Shown: positions 24,698-35,415, counted from the stretch's first letter. The stretch: DNA of 64,000 nt from Pseudomonas japonica (GCF_013522925.1 NZ_JAAMQU010000005.1:1-64000), one strand, 5' to 3'. The notes: generated from the letters alone by a model not told the origin. Numbers and translations: made by a program.

Positions 24698-25680
24698 GCG
24701 CCCTTCGCTTCGCGCTTACACCCGGCGAGCCAGCCGGCATAGGTCCTGACCTTTGCCTGCTGCTGGCCTCCGAGGCTCAGCCCTACCCTCTCATTGCCAT
24801 CACCAGCCGTGACCTGCTCGCCGAGCGGGCTACGCAGCTGGGGCTGGCGGTGGACCTGAGGAGCGTTACCCTCGCGGCACTCCCTGACACAGCCGCTCCT
24901 GCGGGTGCGCTGTACGTCCTGGATGTGCCGCTCGCCGCACCGGTTGTTGCCGGCGCCCTGAACCCCGCCAACGCTGACTTCGTACTGGCTACGCTTACGC
25001 TGGCCGGGCAAGGCTGCCTGCAGGGCCACTTCGCCGGCATGATCACCGCCCCCGTCCACAAGGGTGTGATAAACGAGGCTGGCACGCCTTTTTCCGGGCA
25101 TACCGAGTTTCTCCAGGAACTGTGCGGTGCCGAGCAGGTAGTGATGATGCTGGCAACCCGTGGCCTGCGCGTGGCCCTGGTGACGACTCACCTCCCGCTC
25201 AAGGATGTTGCAAACGCCATCACCGACGAACGTGTGGAGCGGGTGACCCGTATCCTGCACCGGGACCTGCAAGAGAAGTTCGGCATTGCCACGCCGCGTA
25301 TCCTGGTGTGCGGGCTTAACCCCCATGCCGGTGAAGGCGGCCATCTGGGGCATGAGGAAATCGACGTTATCGAGCCAGTGCTGCAGCGCCTGCGTACTGA
25401 AGGCCTGGACCTCACAGGGCCGCTTCCGGCCGACACGCTGTTTACCCCCAAACACCTCGAGCACTGCGACGCGGTGCTCGCCATGTATCACGATCAGGGC
25501 CTGCCGGTGCTGAAGTACAAAGGCTTCGGCGCGGCGGTCAACGTCACCCTGGGCCTGCCGATCATCCGCACCTCCGTCGACCATGGTACTGCCCTGGACC
25601 TGGCCGGTAGCGGCAAGGTCGATACCGGCAGCCTGCAGGTCGCACTTGAAACTGCCTATCAAATGGCCGAGGCACGTTGA
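24694..25680 (+). CDS. pdxA: 4-hydroxythreonine-4-phosphate dehydrogenase
   Basis: NAD-dependent step of de novo pyridoxal phosphate synthesis. It has 328 aa, beginning [14 protein letters not shown]. Metal-site histidines appear in [19 protein letters not shown] and [12 protein letters not shown]. The start is GTG at 24694, overlapping the surA stop (GTGA). The lptD-surA-pdxA-ksgA order is the conserved gammaproteobacterial arrangement. Confidence 0.96.
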   Translation: MSALRFALTPGEPAGIGPDLCLLLASEAQPYPLIAITSRDLLAERATQLGLAVDLRSVTLAALPDTAAPAGALYVLDVPLAAPVVAGALNPANADFVLATLTLAGQGCLQGHFAGMITAPVHKGVINEAGTPFSGHTEFLQELCGAEQVVMMLATRGLRVALVTTHLPLKDVANAITDERVERVTRILHRDLQEKFGIATPRILVCGLNPHAGEGGHLGHEEIDVIEPVLQRLRTEGLDLTGPLPADTLFTPKHLEHCDAVLAMYHDQGLPVLKYKGFGAAVNVTLGLPIIRTSVDHGTALDLAGSGKVDTGSLQVALETAYQMAEAR

Positions 25681-26486
25681 TGAACGAGCAATACCAACAC
25701 CGGGCGCGTAAACGCTTCGGTCAGAACTTTCTCCATGACGCCGGCGTGATCGACCGCATCCTGCGCGCGATCCATGCCCGCGAAGGCGATCGGCTGCTCG
25801 AGATCGGCCCCGGGCAAGGTGCCCTTACCGAAGGCCTGCTGGACAGCGGCGCGCAACTGGACGTGATCGAGCTGGACAAGGACCTCGTGCCCTTGCTGCA
25901 TCAACGCTTCGAAGGCCGTGGCAATTTTGCGCTGCACCAGGGCGACGCATTGAAGTTCGACTTCGCCCGGCTCGGCGCCGCCCCGCGCAGCCTGCGAGTG
26001 GTCGGCAACCTGCCCTACAACATCTCCACGCCTTTGATCTTCCATCTGCTTGGCAACGCTGCCCTGATCAAGGACATGCACTTCATGCTGCAGAAGGAAG
26101 TGGTCGAACGGCTGGCCGCGGGGCCTGGCGGTGGTGACTGGGGCAGGCTATCGATCATGGTTCAGTACCACTGCCGCGTGGAGCACCTGTTCAACGTCGG
26201 CCCCGGTGCGTTCAACCCGCCACCGAAGGTGGATTCGGCCATCGTGCGCCTGGTGCCTCACGAAACCCTGCCCCACCCGGCGAAGGACCACCGGCTGCTT
26301 GAGCGGGTAGTGCGCGAGGCGTTCAATCAGCGCCGCAAGACCCTGCGCAACACCCTCAAGGCACTGCTGCCGGCCGCGGCCATCGAGGCGGCGGGCGTGG
26401 ATGGAAGCTTGCGCCCGGAGCAGTTGGACATCGCAGCGTTCGTACGCCTGGCCGACCAGCTGGCAGACCTCCCCGAGGCGTCATAG
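25680..26486 (+). CDS. rsmA: 16S rRNA (adenine1518/1519-N6)-dimethyltransferase KsgA
   Basis: Dimethylates the two adenines of the 3'-terminal 16S hairpin during 30S maturation; 268 aa. SAM-binding motif LEIGPGQGALTEGLL, acidic VIELDKDL and catalytic VGNLPYNIS (NLPY) are intact. The ATG at 25680 shares its A with the pdxA stop (TGATG); a TTG one codon upstream is less plausible. Also known as ksgA. Confidence 0.96.
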   Translation: MNEQYQHRARKRFGQNFLHDAGVIDRILRAIHAREGDRLLEIGPGQGALTEGLLDSGAQLDVIELDKDLVPLLHQRFEGRGNFALHQGDALKFDFARLGAAPRSLRVVGNLPYNISTPLIFHLLGNAALIKDMHFMLQKEVVERLAAGPGGGDWGRLSIMVQYHCRVEHLFNVGPGAFNPPPKVDSAIVRLVPHETLPHPAKDHRLLERVVREAFNQRRKTLRNTLKALLPAAAIEAAGVDGSLRPEQLDIAAFVRLADQLADLPEAS

Positions 26487-26568
26487 CCCAGGCAAGGCCA
26501 TCCACGGCAGGATGGCCTAGACTCATGGCGACGCATTGTTCATTCGATCCGGTTTAAAGGCTGCACCT

Positions 26569-26949
26569 ATGTCTGACCCGCGTTATCACATAGACGTCTC
26601 CGTTGACACACGCTTCCTGGCGGAGCAATCCAGCCCTGACCAGGGCCGCTACGCATTCGCCTATACGGTGACCGTTCGCAACAAGGGCAAGGTGCCTGCG
26701 CGGCTCATGTCACGCCACTGGGTGATCACCGATGGCGATGGCAAGGTCGAGGAAGTGCGCGGCCCCGGCGTTGTGGGCCAGCAGCCGCTGATTGGTGTGG
26801 GCCAGGCGCATACCTACAGCAGCGGTACCGTCATGGCCACGAAAGTGGGCAACATGCAGGGGAGCTACCAGATGATTGCCGAAGACGGTAAGCATTTCGA
26901 AGCCGTCATCGCTCCGTTCCGCCTCGCTGTTCCCGGGGCCCTGCACTGA
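26569..26949 (+). CDS. apaG: Co2+/Mg2+ efflux-associated protein ApaG
   Basis: 126-aa fibronectin-type-III-like protein between ksgA and apaH. The conserved [23 protein letters not shown] segment (split here by FAYTV before it) and a GSYQM C-terminal motif identify it. Its biochemical role is unsettled; E. coli mutants show cobalt phenotypes. The start at 26569 (MSDPRY) is the family N-terminus. Its stop overlaps the apaH ATG by one base. Confidence 0.94.
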   Translation: MSDPRYHIDVSVDTRFLAEQSSPDQGRYAFAYTVTVRNKGKVPARLMSRHWVITDGDGKVEEVRGPGVVGQQPLIGVGQAHTYSSGTVMATKVGNMQGSYQMIAEDGKHFEAVIAPFRLAVPGALH

Positions 26950-27770
26950 TGGCAGTGTACGCGGTAGGTGACCTCCAAGGGTGCCTGGACCCACTCAAGC
27001 GCTTGCTCGATGAGGTTCACTTCGACCCCGCCCGGGATACGCTCTGGAGCGTGGGCGACCTGGTCAACCGCGGCCCCCAGTCGCTCGAAACCCTGCGTTT
27101 TCTTTACTCCATTCGCGATTCGTTCGTGTGCACGCTCGGCAATCACGACCTGCACCTGCTGGCCGCCTGGTACAACATCGAACGGCTTAAAAAAGCCGAC
27201 ACCCTCGCCGAAGTGCTTGAAGCCCCTGACGCACCCGAATTGATGCAATGGCTGCGTGGCCAGAAGCTGCTCCACTACGATGAGCCGCGCAACATCGCCC
27301 TGGTGCATGCGGGTATTCCGCCTGTATGGCCGCTGAGCAAAGCGCTGCGCCATGCCGCCGAAGTGGAAAGCGCGTTGCGCGACGATAACCTGGTAAAACC
27401 TTATCTGGATGGCATGTACGGCAACGAGCCCGCCAAGTGGAACAAGGATTTGCACGGCGTGACGCGCCTGCGGGTGATCACCAATTACTTCACGCGCATG
27501 CGCTTCTGTACCCGTGACGGCAAGCTGGACCTCAAGGGCAAGGAAGGCGCTGACAGCGCGCCGCCGGGCTATGCGCCCTGGTTCAGCCACAAAGACCGGC
27601 GCACCCGCCACACCCGTATCATATTTGGCCATTGGGCGGCGCTGGAAGGCCGTTGCAACGAGCCCGGCGTATTTGCCCTGGACACCGGCTGCGTGTGGGG
27701 CAACGCCATGACCCTGATGAACATCGATACCTTGCACATGCACCGCTGCAAGTGTTCACCCAATCGCTGA
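26949..27770 (+). CDS. apaH: Symmetrical bis(5'-nucleosyl)-tetraphosphatase
   Basis: Hydrolyses Ap4A to two ADP and decaps Np4-capped RNAs. It has 273 aa with the metallophosphatase signatures [13 protein letters not shown] (2-14), [13 protein letters not shown] and TLGNHDLHL, giving the Asp/His/Asn metal ligands. It is coupled to apaG by a TGATG junction and followed by glpE after 17 bp. Confidence 0.97.
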   Translation: MAVYAVGDLQGCLDPLKRLLDEVHFDPARDTLWSVGDLVNRGPQSLETLRFLYSIRDSFVCTLGNHDLHLLAAWYNIERLKKADTLAEVLEAPDAPELMQWLRGQKLLHYDEPRNIALVHAGIPPVWPLSKALRHAAEVESALRDDNLVKPYLDGMYGNEPAKWNKDLHGVTRLRVITNYFTRMRFCTRDGKLDLKGKEGADSAPPGYAPWFSHKDRRTRHTRIIFGHWAALEGRCNEPGVFALDTGCVWGNAMTLMNIDTLHMHRCKCSPNR

Positions 27771-27787
27771 GCGGCACAGGAGCCATC

Positions 27788-28114
27788 ATGTCGGAATTCA
27801 AGCGTATCGCCCCTCAACAGGCGCAAAGCCTTCGCGAGCAGGGCGCAGTGGTGGTCGATATCCGCGACCCGCAAACTTATGCCACTGCCCATATCAGCGA
27901 GTCGCGCCACCTGGACAACCATTCCTTGCACGACTTCATCGCCAAGGCCGACCTGGACGCGCCACTGGTGGTGGTGTGCTACCACGGTAATTCAAGCCAG
28001 GCTGCAGCCGCCTACCTCATCAGCCAGGGGTTTTCGGATGTGTACAGCCTCGACGGTGGCTTCGAGCTCTGGCGCCAGACCTTCCCGCAGGAGGTTTCAA
28101 AGCAGGCTGAGTGA
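27788..28114 (+). CDS. glpE: Thiosulfate sulfurtransferase GlpE (rhodanese)
   Basis: Single-domain rhodanese of 108 aa, transferring sulfane sulfur from thiosulfate to cyanide or thioredoxin. The active-site cysteine is in [10 protein letters not shown] near residue 65, and [10 protein letters not shown] gives the N-terminal motif. The start at 27788 matches the known N-terminus (MSEFKRI). It follows apaH as in other pseudomonads, here without the glp regulon that gave the gene its name. Confidence 0.94.
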   Translation: MSEFKRIAPQQAQSLREQGAVVVDIRDPQTYATAHISESRHLDNHSLHDFIAKADLDAPLVVVCYHGNSSQAAAAYLISQGFSDVYSLDGGFELWRQTFPQEVSKQAE

Positions 28115-28419
28115 AATTTTTTTTGTCATGTTCCATACCTGACAAGCGCTCCACGGGGTCACGGTTTCCGGGGCCTCGCTGCCTCCCCATGCCTCCCAGC
28201 CCCCTAACTAAATGCGGGGGCGCCCTTGAATTTCTGGATTACCAACTATCCTTAAGCCCAGGCCATCCAAAACAGGGGAGAGCCGGTATACCGGCGCGCG
28301 GGTCATCGGTAGCAATTTTCAGGTGTTCTGGGGGGTAATGGCAGCAGGTCGGCTCCGGCTGCCACCAAGCATCGGCTGAGTGATCCGACGTCGGCTCCGG
28401 TATCGAGCGAGGTGACGTC
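28115..28419 (+). promoter_or_regulatory. Intergenic region ahead of the prkA operon with candidate sigma-S promoter
   Basis: A 305-bp gap with no supportable gene. After the glpE stop there is an eight-T run. A GCCCCC/GGGGGC hairpin lies at 28199-28222. CTATCCT at 28247-28253 differs by one base from the sigma-S -10 CTATACT. Two copies of GTCGGCTCCGG occur near 28352 and 28391. The homologous E. coli yeaGH operon is RpoS-dependent, which makes a sigma-S promoter here plausible but unproven. Confidence 0.4.
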
Positions 28420-30342
28420 ATGAGTATTTTTAGCCACTTCCAACAACGTTTCGAAAGCACGCGACAGGAAGAGCTCACGCTTCAGGAATACCTGGAGCTG
28501 TGCAAAAAAGACCGCAACGCCTACGCGTCGGCGGCCGAACGCTTGCTCACGGCCATCGGCGAGCCCGAGCTGGTAGATACTGCTGCCAACTCCCGTCTGT
28601 CTCGCATATTTTCCAACAAGACCATTCGTCGCTATCCGGCGTTCAAGGACTTCCATGGAATGGAAGACTGCATCGACCAGATCGTGTCCTACTTCCGCCA
28701 TGCCGCCCAAGGCCTGGAAGAAAAGAAACAGATCCTCTATCTGCTTGGCCCGGTCGGCGGCGGTAAATCCTCGCTCGCAGAAAAATTGAAACAGTTGATG
28801 GAAAAAGAACCCTTTTATGCAATCAAGGGTTCGCCGGTATTTGAATCCCCGCTGGGGCTGTTCAACGTGACCGAAGACGGGGCCATTCTCGAAGAAGACT
28901 TCGGCATTCCCCGCCGCTACCTCAACACCATCATGTCCCCCTGGGCCACGAAACGGCTGCAGGAGTTCGGCGGGGACATCAGCCAGTTCAAGGTGGTCAA
29001 GCTCTACCCTTCCATCTTGAACCAGGTCGCACTGGCCAAGACCGAGCCGGGCGATGAGAACAACCAGGACATTTCCGCTCTGGTGGGCAAGGTGGACATC
29101 CGCAAGCTCGAGGAATACCCCCAGAACGACGCCGACGCCTACAGCTATTCCGGTGCATTGTGCCGCGCCAACCAAGGCATGATGGAATTCGTGGAAATGT
29201 TCAAGGCACCGATCAAGGTGCTGCACCCCTTGCTGACTGCCACTCAGGAAGGCAACTACAACAGTACCGAGGGCCTGGGTGCGATACCGTTCACCGGGGT
29301 ACTGCTGGCGCACTCCAACGAATCGGAGTGGCATACCTTCCGCAACAACAAGAACAACGAAGCCTTCATTGACCGTATCTATATCGTGAAGGTGCCGTAC
29401 TGCCTGCGGGTCAGCGACGAGATCAAGATCTACGACAAGCTGCTGATCAACAGCTCGTTGTCCAAGGCACACTGCGCCCCGGACACACTCAAGATGCTGG
29501 CCCAGTTCACCGTACTGTCGCGGCTCAAGGAGCCGGAAAACTCGAATATCTATTCGAAGATGCGGGTGTATGACGGCGAAAACCTGAAGGACACCGACCC
29601 CAAGGCGAAGTCGATCCAGGAATACCGGGATTCGGCAGGTGTGGACGAAGGCATGAACGGCCTTTCCACTCGCTTCGCCTTCAAGATTCTGTCCAAAGTG
29701 TTCAACTTCGACCCGCACGAAGTGGCGGCCAACCCCGTGCACCTGCTGTACGTGCTGGAACACCAGATCGAGCAGGAACAGTTCCCCGCAGAGGTACGAG
29801 AACGCTACCTGCGGTACCTGAAGGAATACCTGGCGCCTCGCTATATCGAGTTCATCGGGAAGGAAATCCAGACCGCGTACCTGGAATCCTACAGCGAGTA
29901 CGGTCAGAACATCTTCGATCGCTATGTGCTGTACGCAGACTTCTGGATACAAGACCAGGAGTACCGCGATCCGGAAACCGGCGAAATCCTCAACCGGGTG
30001 GCCCTGAACGAGGAATTGGAGAAGATCGAAAAACCGGCCGGCATCAGCAATCCGAAGGATTTCCGCAACGAGATCGTCAACTTCGTGCTGCGTGCCCGTG
30101 CCAATAACAATGGCAAGAACCCGACCTGGCTGAGCTACGAGAAGCTGCGCGTGGTGATCGAGAAGAAGATGTTCTCCAACACCGAGGACCTGCTGCCGGT
30201 CATCAGCTTCAACGCCAAGGCCAGCAAGGAAGACCAGCAGAAGCACAACGACTTCGTTACCCGTATGGTCGAACGCGGGTATACCGACAAACAGGTGCGG
30301 TTGCTCTCCGAGTGGTACCTGCGTGTTCGCAAGTCGCAATAA
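28420..30342 (+). CDS. prkA: PrkA-family serine protein kinase (YeaG)
   Basis: 640-aa cytosolic kinase of the PrkA/YeaG family, linked to nitrogen starvation, stationary phase and sporulation-like stress. The N-terminal AAA-like region has a Walker A motif, LGPVGGGKSSLAEK, near residues 108-121. The C-terminal PrkA kinase-like domain follows. First gene of a three-gene operon with the DUF444 protein and SpoVR (next gene 121 bp on, then a 4-bp overlap). This trio is widely conserved, yet its substrates are poorly known. Confidence 0.94.
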   Translation: MSIFSHFQQRFESTRQEELTLQEYLELCKKDRNAYASAAERLLTAIGEPELVDTAANSRLSRIFSNKTIRRYPAFKDFHGMEDCIDQIVSYFRHAAQGLEEKKQILYLLGPVGGGKSSLAEKLKQLMEKEPFYAIKGSPVFESPLGLFNVTEDGAILEEDFGIPRRYLNTIMSPWATKRLQEFGGDISQFKVVKLYPSILNQVALAKTEPGDENNQDISALVGKVDIRKLEEYPQNDADAYSYSGALCRANQGMMEFVEMFKAPIKVLHPLLTATQEGNYNSTEGLGAIPFTGVLLAHSNESEWHTFRNNKNNEAFIDRIYIVKVPYCLRVSDEIKIYDKLLINSSLSKAHCAPDTLKMLAQFTVLSRLKEPENSNIYSKMRVYDGENLKDTDPKAKSIQEYRDSAGVDEGMNGLSTRFAFKILSKVFNFDPHEVAANPVHLLYVLEHQIEQEQFPAEVRERYLRYLKEYLAPRYIEFIGKEIQTAYLESYSEYGQNIFDRYVLYADFWIQDQEYRDPETGEILNRVALNEELEKIEKPAGISNPKDFRNEIVNFVLRARANNNGKNPTWLSYEKLRVVIEKKMFSNTEDLLPVISFNAKASKEDQQKHNDFVTRMVERGYTDKQVRLLSEWYLRVRKSQ

Positions 30343-30351
30343 GCCCGCGAG

Positions 30352-30455
30352 CGGCAAGTGACAAGCTCCAAGCGGCAAGCTGCCCGGTACTGCCGGGTAG
30401 CCTTGCGGATGCCGAATTCTTGCAGCTTGAGGCTTGAGGCTTGAAGCTGCCCCGG
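30352..30455. repeat. Degenerate AAGC/GCTT-rich inverted repeat between prkA and yeaH
   Basis: The gap holds two copies of AGCGGCAAG 20 bp apart on the left. On the right are tandem 7-mers GCTTGAG-GCTTGAG-GCTTGAA. The inner ends CAAGCTGC and GCAGCTTG are exact inverted repeats, so the RNA could fold into a long imperfect hairpin. Similar CAAGCTGCAAGC-type intergenic repeats occur in many Pseudomonas genomes. Confidence 0.55.
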
Positions 30456-30463
30456 AGGGGCCT

Positions 30464-31738
30464 ATGAGTTATGTGATCGACCGACGCTTGAATGGCAAGA
30501 ACAAAAGCACGGTAAACCGTCAGCGCTTCCTGCGGCGGTACCGTGATCACATCAAGAAAGCCGTGGAAGAAGCGGTCAGCCGGCGCTCCATCACCGACAT
30601 GGAACACGGCGAGCAGATCAGCATCCCCGGCCGCGACATCGACGAACCCGTGCTGCACCACGGCCGTGGCGGCAAGCAGACCACCGTCCACCCTGGTAAC
30701 AAGGAGTTCACCTCCGGGCAGCATATTCCCCGCCCTCAAGGTGGCGGTGGAGGTGGCAAGGGTGCCGGCAAGGCTGGCAACTCCGGTGAGGGCATGGACG
30801 AGTTTGTATTCCAGATCACTCAGGAAGAGTTTCTGGAATTCATGTTCGAAGACCTCGAGTTACCGAACCTGGTCAAGCGGCACCTTACTGGCTCTGAAAC
30901 ATTCAAGACTGTTCGTGCGGGTATCGCCAACGAGGGCAACCCGTCACGCATCAACATTATCCGCACCCTGCGCTCGGCCCATGCCCGGCGTATCGCGCTA
31001 TCTGGCAGCAGCCGTGCGCGGCTGCGTGAGGCGAAGGCCGAGCTTGAGCGCCTTCGTCGGGATGAGCCTGATAACTTCGGCGATATCCAGGCACTGGAAG
31101 CGGAGGTGGAAAAACTCAGCGCGCGTATTCACCGGGTACCCTTCCTCGATACCTTCGACCTGAAGTACAACCTGCTGGTCAAACACCCCAACCCCAGCTC
31201 AAAGGCTGTGATGTTCTGCCTCATGGACGTTTCCGGTTCCATGACCCAGGCCACCAAGGACATCGCCAAGCGCTTCTTCATCTTGCTGTACCTGTTCCTC
31301 AAGCGGAACTACGACAAGATCGAAGTCGTGTTCATCCGCCACCACACCAGCGCCCGGGAAGTCGACGAGGAAGAGTTCTTCTATTCCCGTGAAACAGGCG
31401 GGACCATTGTGTCCAGCGCGCTGAAACTGATGCAGGAAATCATGGCGGAGCGGTACCCGACCAACGAATGGAATATCTACGCCGCTCAGGCTTCGGATGG
31501 CGACAACTGGAACGATGATTCCCCCATCTGCCGGGAGATCCTCACCAAGCAGATCATGCCCCATGTGCAGTACTACACTTACGTGGAAATCACCCCCCGG
31601 GAGCATCAGGCCCTGTGGTTCGAATACGAGCGGATCGGCGATCACTTCCCCGACACCTTCGCCCAGCAACAGCTGGTGACCGCCGGGGACATCTATCCGG
31701 TCTTCCGTGAACTCTTCCAACGCAGGCTAGTGACATGA
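30464..31738 (+). CDS. yeaH: YeaH/YhbH family protein (DUF444, VWA-like)
   Basis: 424-aa member of the DUF444 family. The N-terminal third is basic and includes a Gly-rich stretch near residue 95. A coiled region ([15 protein letters not shown]) precedes a von Willebrand A-like domain with a MIDAS-type DVSGSM motif near 255. The start at 30464 ([15 protein letters not shown]) follows CGGAGGGGCCT. It lies between prkA and spoVR; its stop overlaps the spoVR start. It is probably a partner or adaptor of the PrkA kinase, an inference from the conserved operon. Confidence 0.92.
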   Translation: MSYVIDRRLNGKNKSTVNRQRFLRRYRDHIKKAVEEAVSRRSITDMEHGEQISIPGRDIDEPVLHHGRGGKQTTVHPGNKEFTSGQHIPRPQGGGGGGKGAGKAGNSGEGMDEFVFQITQEEFLEFMFEDLELPNLVKRHLTGSETFKTVRAGIANEGNPSRINIIRTLRSAHARRIALSGSSRARLREAKAELERLRRDEPDNFGDIQALEAEVEKLSARIHRVPFLDTFDLKYNLLVKHPNPSSKAVMFCLMDVSGSMTQATKDIAKRFFILLYLFLKRNYDKIEVVFIRHHTSAREVDEEEFFYSRETGGTIVSSALKLMQEIMAERYPTNEWNIYAAQASDGDNWNDDSPICREILTKQIMPHVQYYTYVEITPREHQALWFEYERIGDHFPDTFAQQQLVTAGDIYPVFRELFQRRLVT

Positions 31739-33297
31739 CCGCGAGAGAGCAGAAGCGCCAACCTTTGTCCGTTGGCTCGGAGTGGACATTCGAGCTTATC
31801 CAGACCTACGACCGGGAGATCGGCCGTATCGCAGAGCGTTATGCACTGGATACCTACCCTAATCAGATCGAAGTGATCACCGCCGAGCAGATGATGGACG
31901 CCTATGCGTCGGTGGGCATGCCGTTGGGATATCACCATTGGTCCTACGGCAAACACTTCCTCAGTACCGAGAAATCCTACACCCGTGGGCAGATGGGCCT
32001 GGCCTACGAGATCGTGATCAACTCAGACCCGTGCATTGCCTACTTGATGGAAGAAAACACCATCGGCATGCAGGCCTTGGTGATCGCCCATGCCTGCTAC
32101 GGCCATAACAGCTTCTTCAAGGGTAATTACCTGTTCCGCACCTGGACGGACGCCAGCTCGATCATTGATTACCTGGTGTTCGCCAAGCAGTACATCATGC
32201 AGTGCGAGGAGCGCCACGGCATCGACGCCGTGGAGGACCTGCTCGATTCCTGCCATGCCCTGATGAACTACGGCGTAGATCGCTACAAGCGCCCCTACCC
32301 TATTTCCGCGGAAGAAGAGCGCCGTCGCCAGAAAGACAGGGAAGAGCACCTTCAACGGCAGATCAACGACCTGTGGCGCACCATTCCAAAGGCGACTGAA
32401 AAGGCAAGCGAGCAGGATCACGTGCGCTTCCCGTCTGAGCCCCAGGAGAACATCCTCTACTTCATCGAGAAACATGCGCCGCTGCTGGAGCCCTGGCAAC
32501 GGGAAGTGGTCCGGATCGTTCGCAAGATCGCCCAGTACTTCTATCCACAGCGCCAGACGCAGGTGATGAACGAGGGCTGGGCAACGTTCTGGCACTACAC
32601 CTTGATGAACGACCTGTATGACGAGGGCCTGGTAACAGACGGCTTCATGATGGAATTTTTGCAGTCCCATACCAGCGTCGTATACCAGCCGGGCTATGAC
32701 AGCCCGTATTACAGCGGTATCAACCCTTACGCGCTTGGGTTCGCCATGTACCGGGACATTCGCCGGATCTGTGAAAAACCTGACGAAGAAGACCGCCGCT
32801 GGTTCCCGGATATTGCCGGCAGCGACTGGCTGTCCACACTCAAGTTCGCGATGAGCAGCTTCAAGGACGAAAGCTTTATCCTGCAGTACCTATCGCCGAA
32901 GGTCATTCGCGACCTGAAGCTGTTCAGCATTCTGGATGACGATCAGCGGGATGACCTGCTCGTACCCGCCATTCATGACGACAGTGGCTATCGGCTCATC
33001 CGGGAAACGCTCGCCGCGCAGTATAACCTCGGCAATCGTGAACCCAACGTGCAGATCTGGAGCATCGACCGCCGGGGCGACCGATCGCTGACGCTGCGCC
33101 ACCAACAGCACGACCGCAAGCCGCTTGGGGAATCTACCGAAGAGGTGCTCAAGCACCTGCACCGCCTGTGGGGCTTTGATGTACACCTGGAAACCGTGCA
33201 AGGCGATCAGGTAGTCAAGACTCACCATGTACCTCCGCGCAATGACCACGGCGAGGGCGACTACGGCCGCCTGGACATGGCTGTGGTCCACCTCTGA
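31735..33297 (+). CDS. SpoVR family protein
   Basis: 520-aa cytosolic protein of the SpoVR/YcgB family, named for a Bacillus spore-cortex gene but present in many non-spore-formers. Characteristic segments are [25 protein letters not shown] and [11 protein letters not shown], with HE/HxxxH-like metal-binding potential. The ATG overlaps the yeaH stop by 4 bp. Together with prkA and yeaH it forms the conserved stress module. Molecular function unknown. Confidence 0.93.
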   Translation: MTAREQKRQPLSVGSEWTFELIQTYDREIGRIAERYALDTYPNQIEVITAEQMMDAYASVGMPLGYHHWSYGKHFLSTEKSYTRGQMGLAYEIVINSDPCIAYLMEENTIGMQALVIAHACYGHNSFFKGNYLFRTWTDASSIIDYLVFAKQYIMQCEERHGIDAVEDLLDSCHALMNYGVDRYKRPYPISAEEERRRQKDREEHLQRQINDLWRTIPKATEKASEQDHVRFPSEPQENILYFIEKHAPLLEPWQREVVRIVRKIAQYFYPQRQTQVMNEGWATFWHYTLMNDLYDEGLVTDGFMMEFLQSHTSVVYQPGYDSPYYSGINPYALGFAMYRDIRRICEKPDEEDRRWFPDIAGSDWLSTLKFAMSSFKDESFILQYLSPKVIRDLKLFSILDDDQRDDLLVPAIHDDSGYRLIRETLAAQYNLGNREPNVQIWSIDRRGDRSLTLRHQQHDRKPLGESTEEVLKHLHRLWGFDVHLETVQGDQVVKTHHVPPRNDHGEGDYGRLDMAVVHL

Positions 33298-33348
33298 GCT
33301 GATCCTTCGGCGCTGCCGGTATATCCTGTAGCGCTGAAGGAGAACTGC

Positions 33349-34464
33349 ATGAAGATTTACAAGGTTGGCGGCGCTGTGCGCGACCGCCTGCTGGGCCTGC
33401 CCGTGGCAGACATCGATTGGGTGGTGGTCGGGGCCTCGGCCGAAGCGATGCTTGCGCTGGGCTACCGTCCTGTAGGGGCGGATTTTCCTGTGTTCCTCCA
33501 TCCCGACACTGGCGCCGAATACGCGCTGGCACGCACTGAACGCAAGAACGGCCGGGGTTATGGCGGCTTCGTGTTCCATGCAAGCCCCGACGTTACTCTC
33601 GAGGACGACCTGCGGCGCCGAGACCTCACTATCAATGCCATGGCCGAGGACGATGACGGCCATGTCATTGATCCCTACGGAGGCCAAGCTGACCTCGAAC
33701 AGCGCTGGTTGCGTCATGTTTCCCCGGCGTTCGCCGAAGATCCCCTGCGTGTATTACGTGTAGCCCGCTTTGCGGCGCGATATGCCCCGCTGGGCTTTCG
33801 GGTGGCCCCAGAAACACTGGAACTGATGCAGCAACTGAGCGAATCCGGGGAGCTGGAGGCGCTAACGCCTGAGCGCAGCTGGAAGGAAATTTCCCGGGCG
33901 TTGCTTGAAGCTACCCCGGAGGTGTTTTTCGATACGCTTGAAGCGTGCGGGGCTTTGGAAGTGCTGTTCGCCGAGTTCAGCGCATTGCCGAAGCCTCTGC
34001 GCAAGCTCAGCTTGCAAGCCCTCCATCAGGCGGCTGCAGAGGAACACCCGTTGGCGGTGCGCTGGTCGGCACTGCTGCTGCGCCTGAACACCCAGGCCGC
34101 TGCCGCGCTGAGCGCACGCTTCAAGGTGCCTCGCGATTGCCAGGAGCTGGCCCAACTGGCTGCCGAATACCACACGCAGGCAGAACACGCTCGCGAAATG
34201 GACGCCGAAGCGCTACTGCAACTGTTGCAAGCGTTCGATGTGTACCGCAGGCCCCAGCGCTTTGAAGGGTTTCTTCATGCCTGTGAGATGGCGGCGCGAG
34301 CGGAGGGCAAGCCATCTTGGCCCGAGGGAGCGTATCTGCACGGTGCCGCAGCGGCAGCACGTGCCGTCCCGGTGAAGCCTCTGGTGGATGCGGGCCATAC
34401 CGGGCAGGCATTGGGCGACGCGCTAAAGCAAGCACGCCTCGCAGCCCTGACAAAACTTCTGTAA
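33349..34464 (+). CDS. cca: CCA tRNA nucleotidyltransferase
   Basis: Adds or repairs the 3'-CCA of tRNAs without a template; 371 aa, class II. The N-terminal head has [11 protein letters not shown], the catalytic ADIDWVV (Asp-x-Asp) near residues 21-27, [10 protein letters not shown] and [16 protein letters not shown]. The E. coli enzyme is 412 aa with a C-terminal HD phosphohydrolase domain; here the matching stretch reads ALLLRLNTQ and lacks the His-Asp pair. CCA addition should be intact but the 2',3'-cyclic phosphodiesterase activity absent. GAAGGAGA precedes the start. Confidence 0.94.
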   Translation: MKIYKVGGAVRDRLLGLPVADIDWVVVGASAEAMLALGYRPVGADFPVFLHPDTGAEYALARTERKNGRGYGGFVFHASPDVTLEDDLRRRDLTINAMAEDDDGHVIDPYGGQADLEQRWLRHVSPAFAEDPLRVLRVARFAARYAPLGFRVAPETLELMQQLSESGELEALTPERSWKEISRALLEATPEVFFDTLEACGALEVLFAEFSALPKPLRKLSLQALHQAAAEEHPLAVRWSALLLRLNTQAAAALSARFKVPRDCQELAQLAAEYHTQAEHAREMDAEALLQLLQAFDVYRRPQRFEGFLHACEMAARAEGKPSWPEGAYLHGAAAAARAVPVKPLVDAGHTGQALGDALKQARLAALTKLL

Positions 34465-34498
34465 ATACTCGTACCCGCCGCTTCCCACGCATATGAGC

Positions 34499-34999
34499 CT
34501 AATGAGTGGGCGCCTGCCAATCAAACGGCACCTGCGCCAGGCGCTGGTCGATGGACGCTTCGCTCCACAACTCGGCAAAGGTGCGCCCAGCCCCTGGGTG
34601 CACTTCATCCGGCGCCAGCAGGGCTAGTGGCCACAGTACGAAAGCATTGCGCAGTATTTCGGCGCGCGGCAATACCAGCCCGTCGAAGCTACCCACCTGC
34701 TGGCCGTACATCAGCACGTCGATGTCCAGCGGCAGGCCTTTGCGCTGCGGCGCATAGCGGCCGTTGTCCGCCTCGATGAACTTGAGCTTGCGGTCCAGCG
34801 CCATCAGCGGCATGGCTGTGAGCCCGGTGACGACCAAATTGAGGAAGGGCCCGCTCTTGATGCCGATGGGCTCGCTTTCGAACACCGGCGAGCACTGCAG
34901 GCCCTGGAGGATTTCGGCCAGCGCGTCGAGCCCGGCGCACAAATGAGTATGGCGGTCGATATTACTACCGAGCCCCAGGTAAACCCTGGTCAGCGACAT
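34499..34999 (-). CDS. folK: 2-amino-4-hydroxy-6-hydroxymethyldihydropteridine pyrophosphokinase
   Basis: Pyrophosphorylates 6-hydroxymethyl-dihydropterin before condensation with pABA in folate synthesis. It has 166 aa, with [10 protein letters not shown] at the start, VFESEPIG, and the HPPK signature [12 protein letters not shown] including the Mg-binding Asp-x-Asp. It overlaps the upstream folB by 10 bp and is convergent with cca. Confidence 0.95.
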   Translation of the reverse strand: MSLTRVYLGLGSNIDRHTHLCAGLDALAEILQGLQCSPVFESEPIGIKSGPFLNLVVTGLTAMPLMALDRKLKFIEADNGRYAPQRKGLPLDIDVLMYGQQVGSFDGLVLPRAEILRNAFVLWPLALLAPDEVHPGAGRTFAELWSEASIDQRLAQVPFDWQAPTH

Positions 35000-35343
35000 C
35001 CGCGCTCGATCTCCACACCCACACCCTTGGCGGCCGGAACGGCGCCAGGCTTGGTGACACGCAGGCGCAGCCAGGGCATCCCGAAATCGCTCATCAGTTT
35101 CGCAGCGAGCCGTTCGGCGAAGGTTTCCACCAGTTCGAACCGCGCTGCCTGGGCAAATGCCTGCACGGCTTCGGACACCTTGGCGTAATCGAGGGCCTTG
35201 GTCAGGTCATCGTTGGCCGCTGCGGGCCGGTTATCCCAGCCAAAGCTGAAATCCAGGCGCAGGCACTGGCGAATATCGCGCTCCCAGTCATAGGCACCAA
35301 TCACGGTGTCTACCTCAAGGCCTTCGATGAACACGATGTCCAA
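34990..35343 (-). CDS. folB: Dihydroneopterin aldolase
   Basis: Cleaves 7,8-dihydroneopterin to hydroxymethyl-dihydropterin and glycolaldehyde, the step before FolK. It has 117 aa with [17 protein letters not shown] containing the catalytic Glu/Tyr region, and [12 protein letters not shown]. The start is a TTG at 35343 (reads MDIVFIEG) with GGGGAGA upstream; no other start preserves the conserved N-terminus. Divergent from plsY. Confidence 0.93.
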   Translation of the reverse strand: MDIVFIEGLEVDTVIGAYDWERDIRQCLRLDFSFGWDNRPAAANDDLTKALDYAKVSEAVQAFAQAARFELVETFAERLAAKLMSDFGMPWLRLRVTKPGAVPAAKGVGVEIERGCR

Positions 35344-35415
35344 GCTTTTTCTCCCCTGACGACAAAGGCGCCCTGCGCCGTTAGAATCCGAACGTCCACG
35401 CCCGGAATAGTTAGC

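Noticed and set aside
25677..25679. TTG start for ksgA one codon before the ATG
   Set aside because: ATG at 25680 gives the standard N-terminus and overlaps the pdxA stop in a normal coupling arrangement. The same reasoning removed TTG starts for tsaD and djlA.
28303..30378. 691-residue open frame opposite prkA
   Set aside because: Same codon-bias artefact; prkA on the plus strand is an unmistakable family member at full length.
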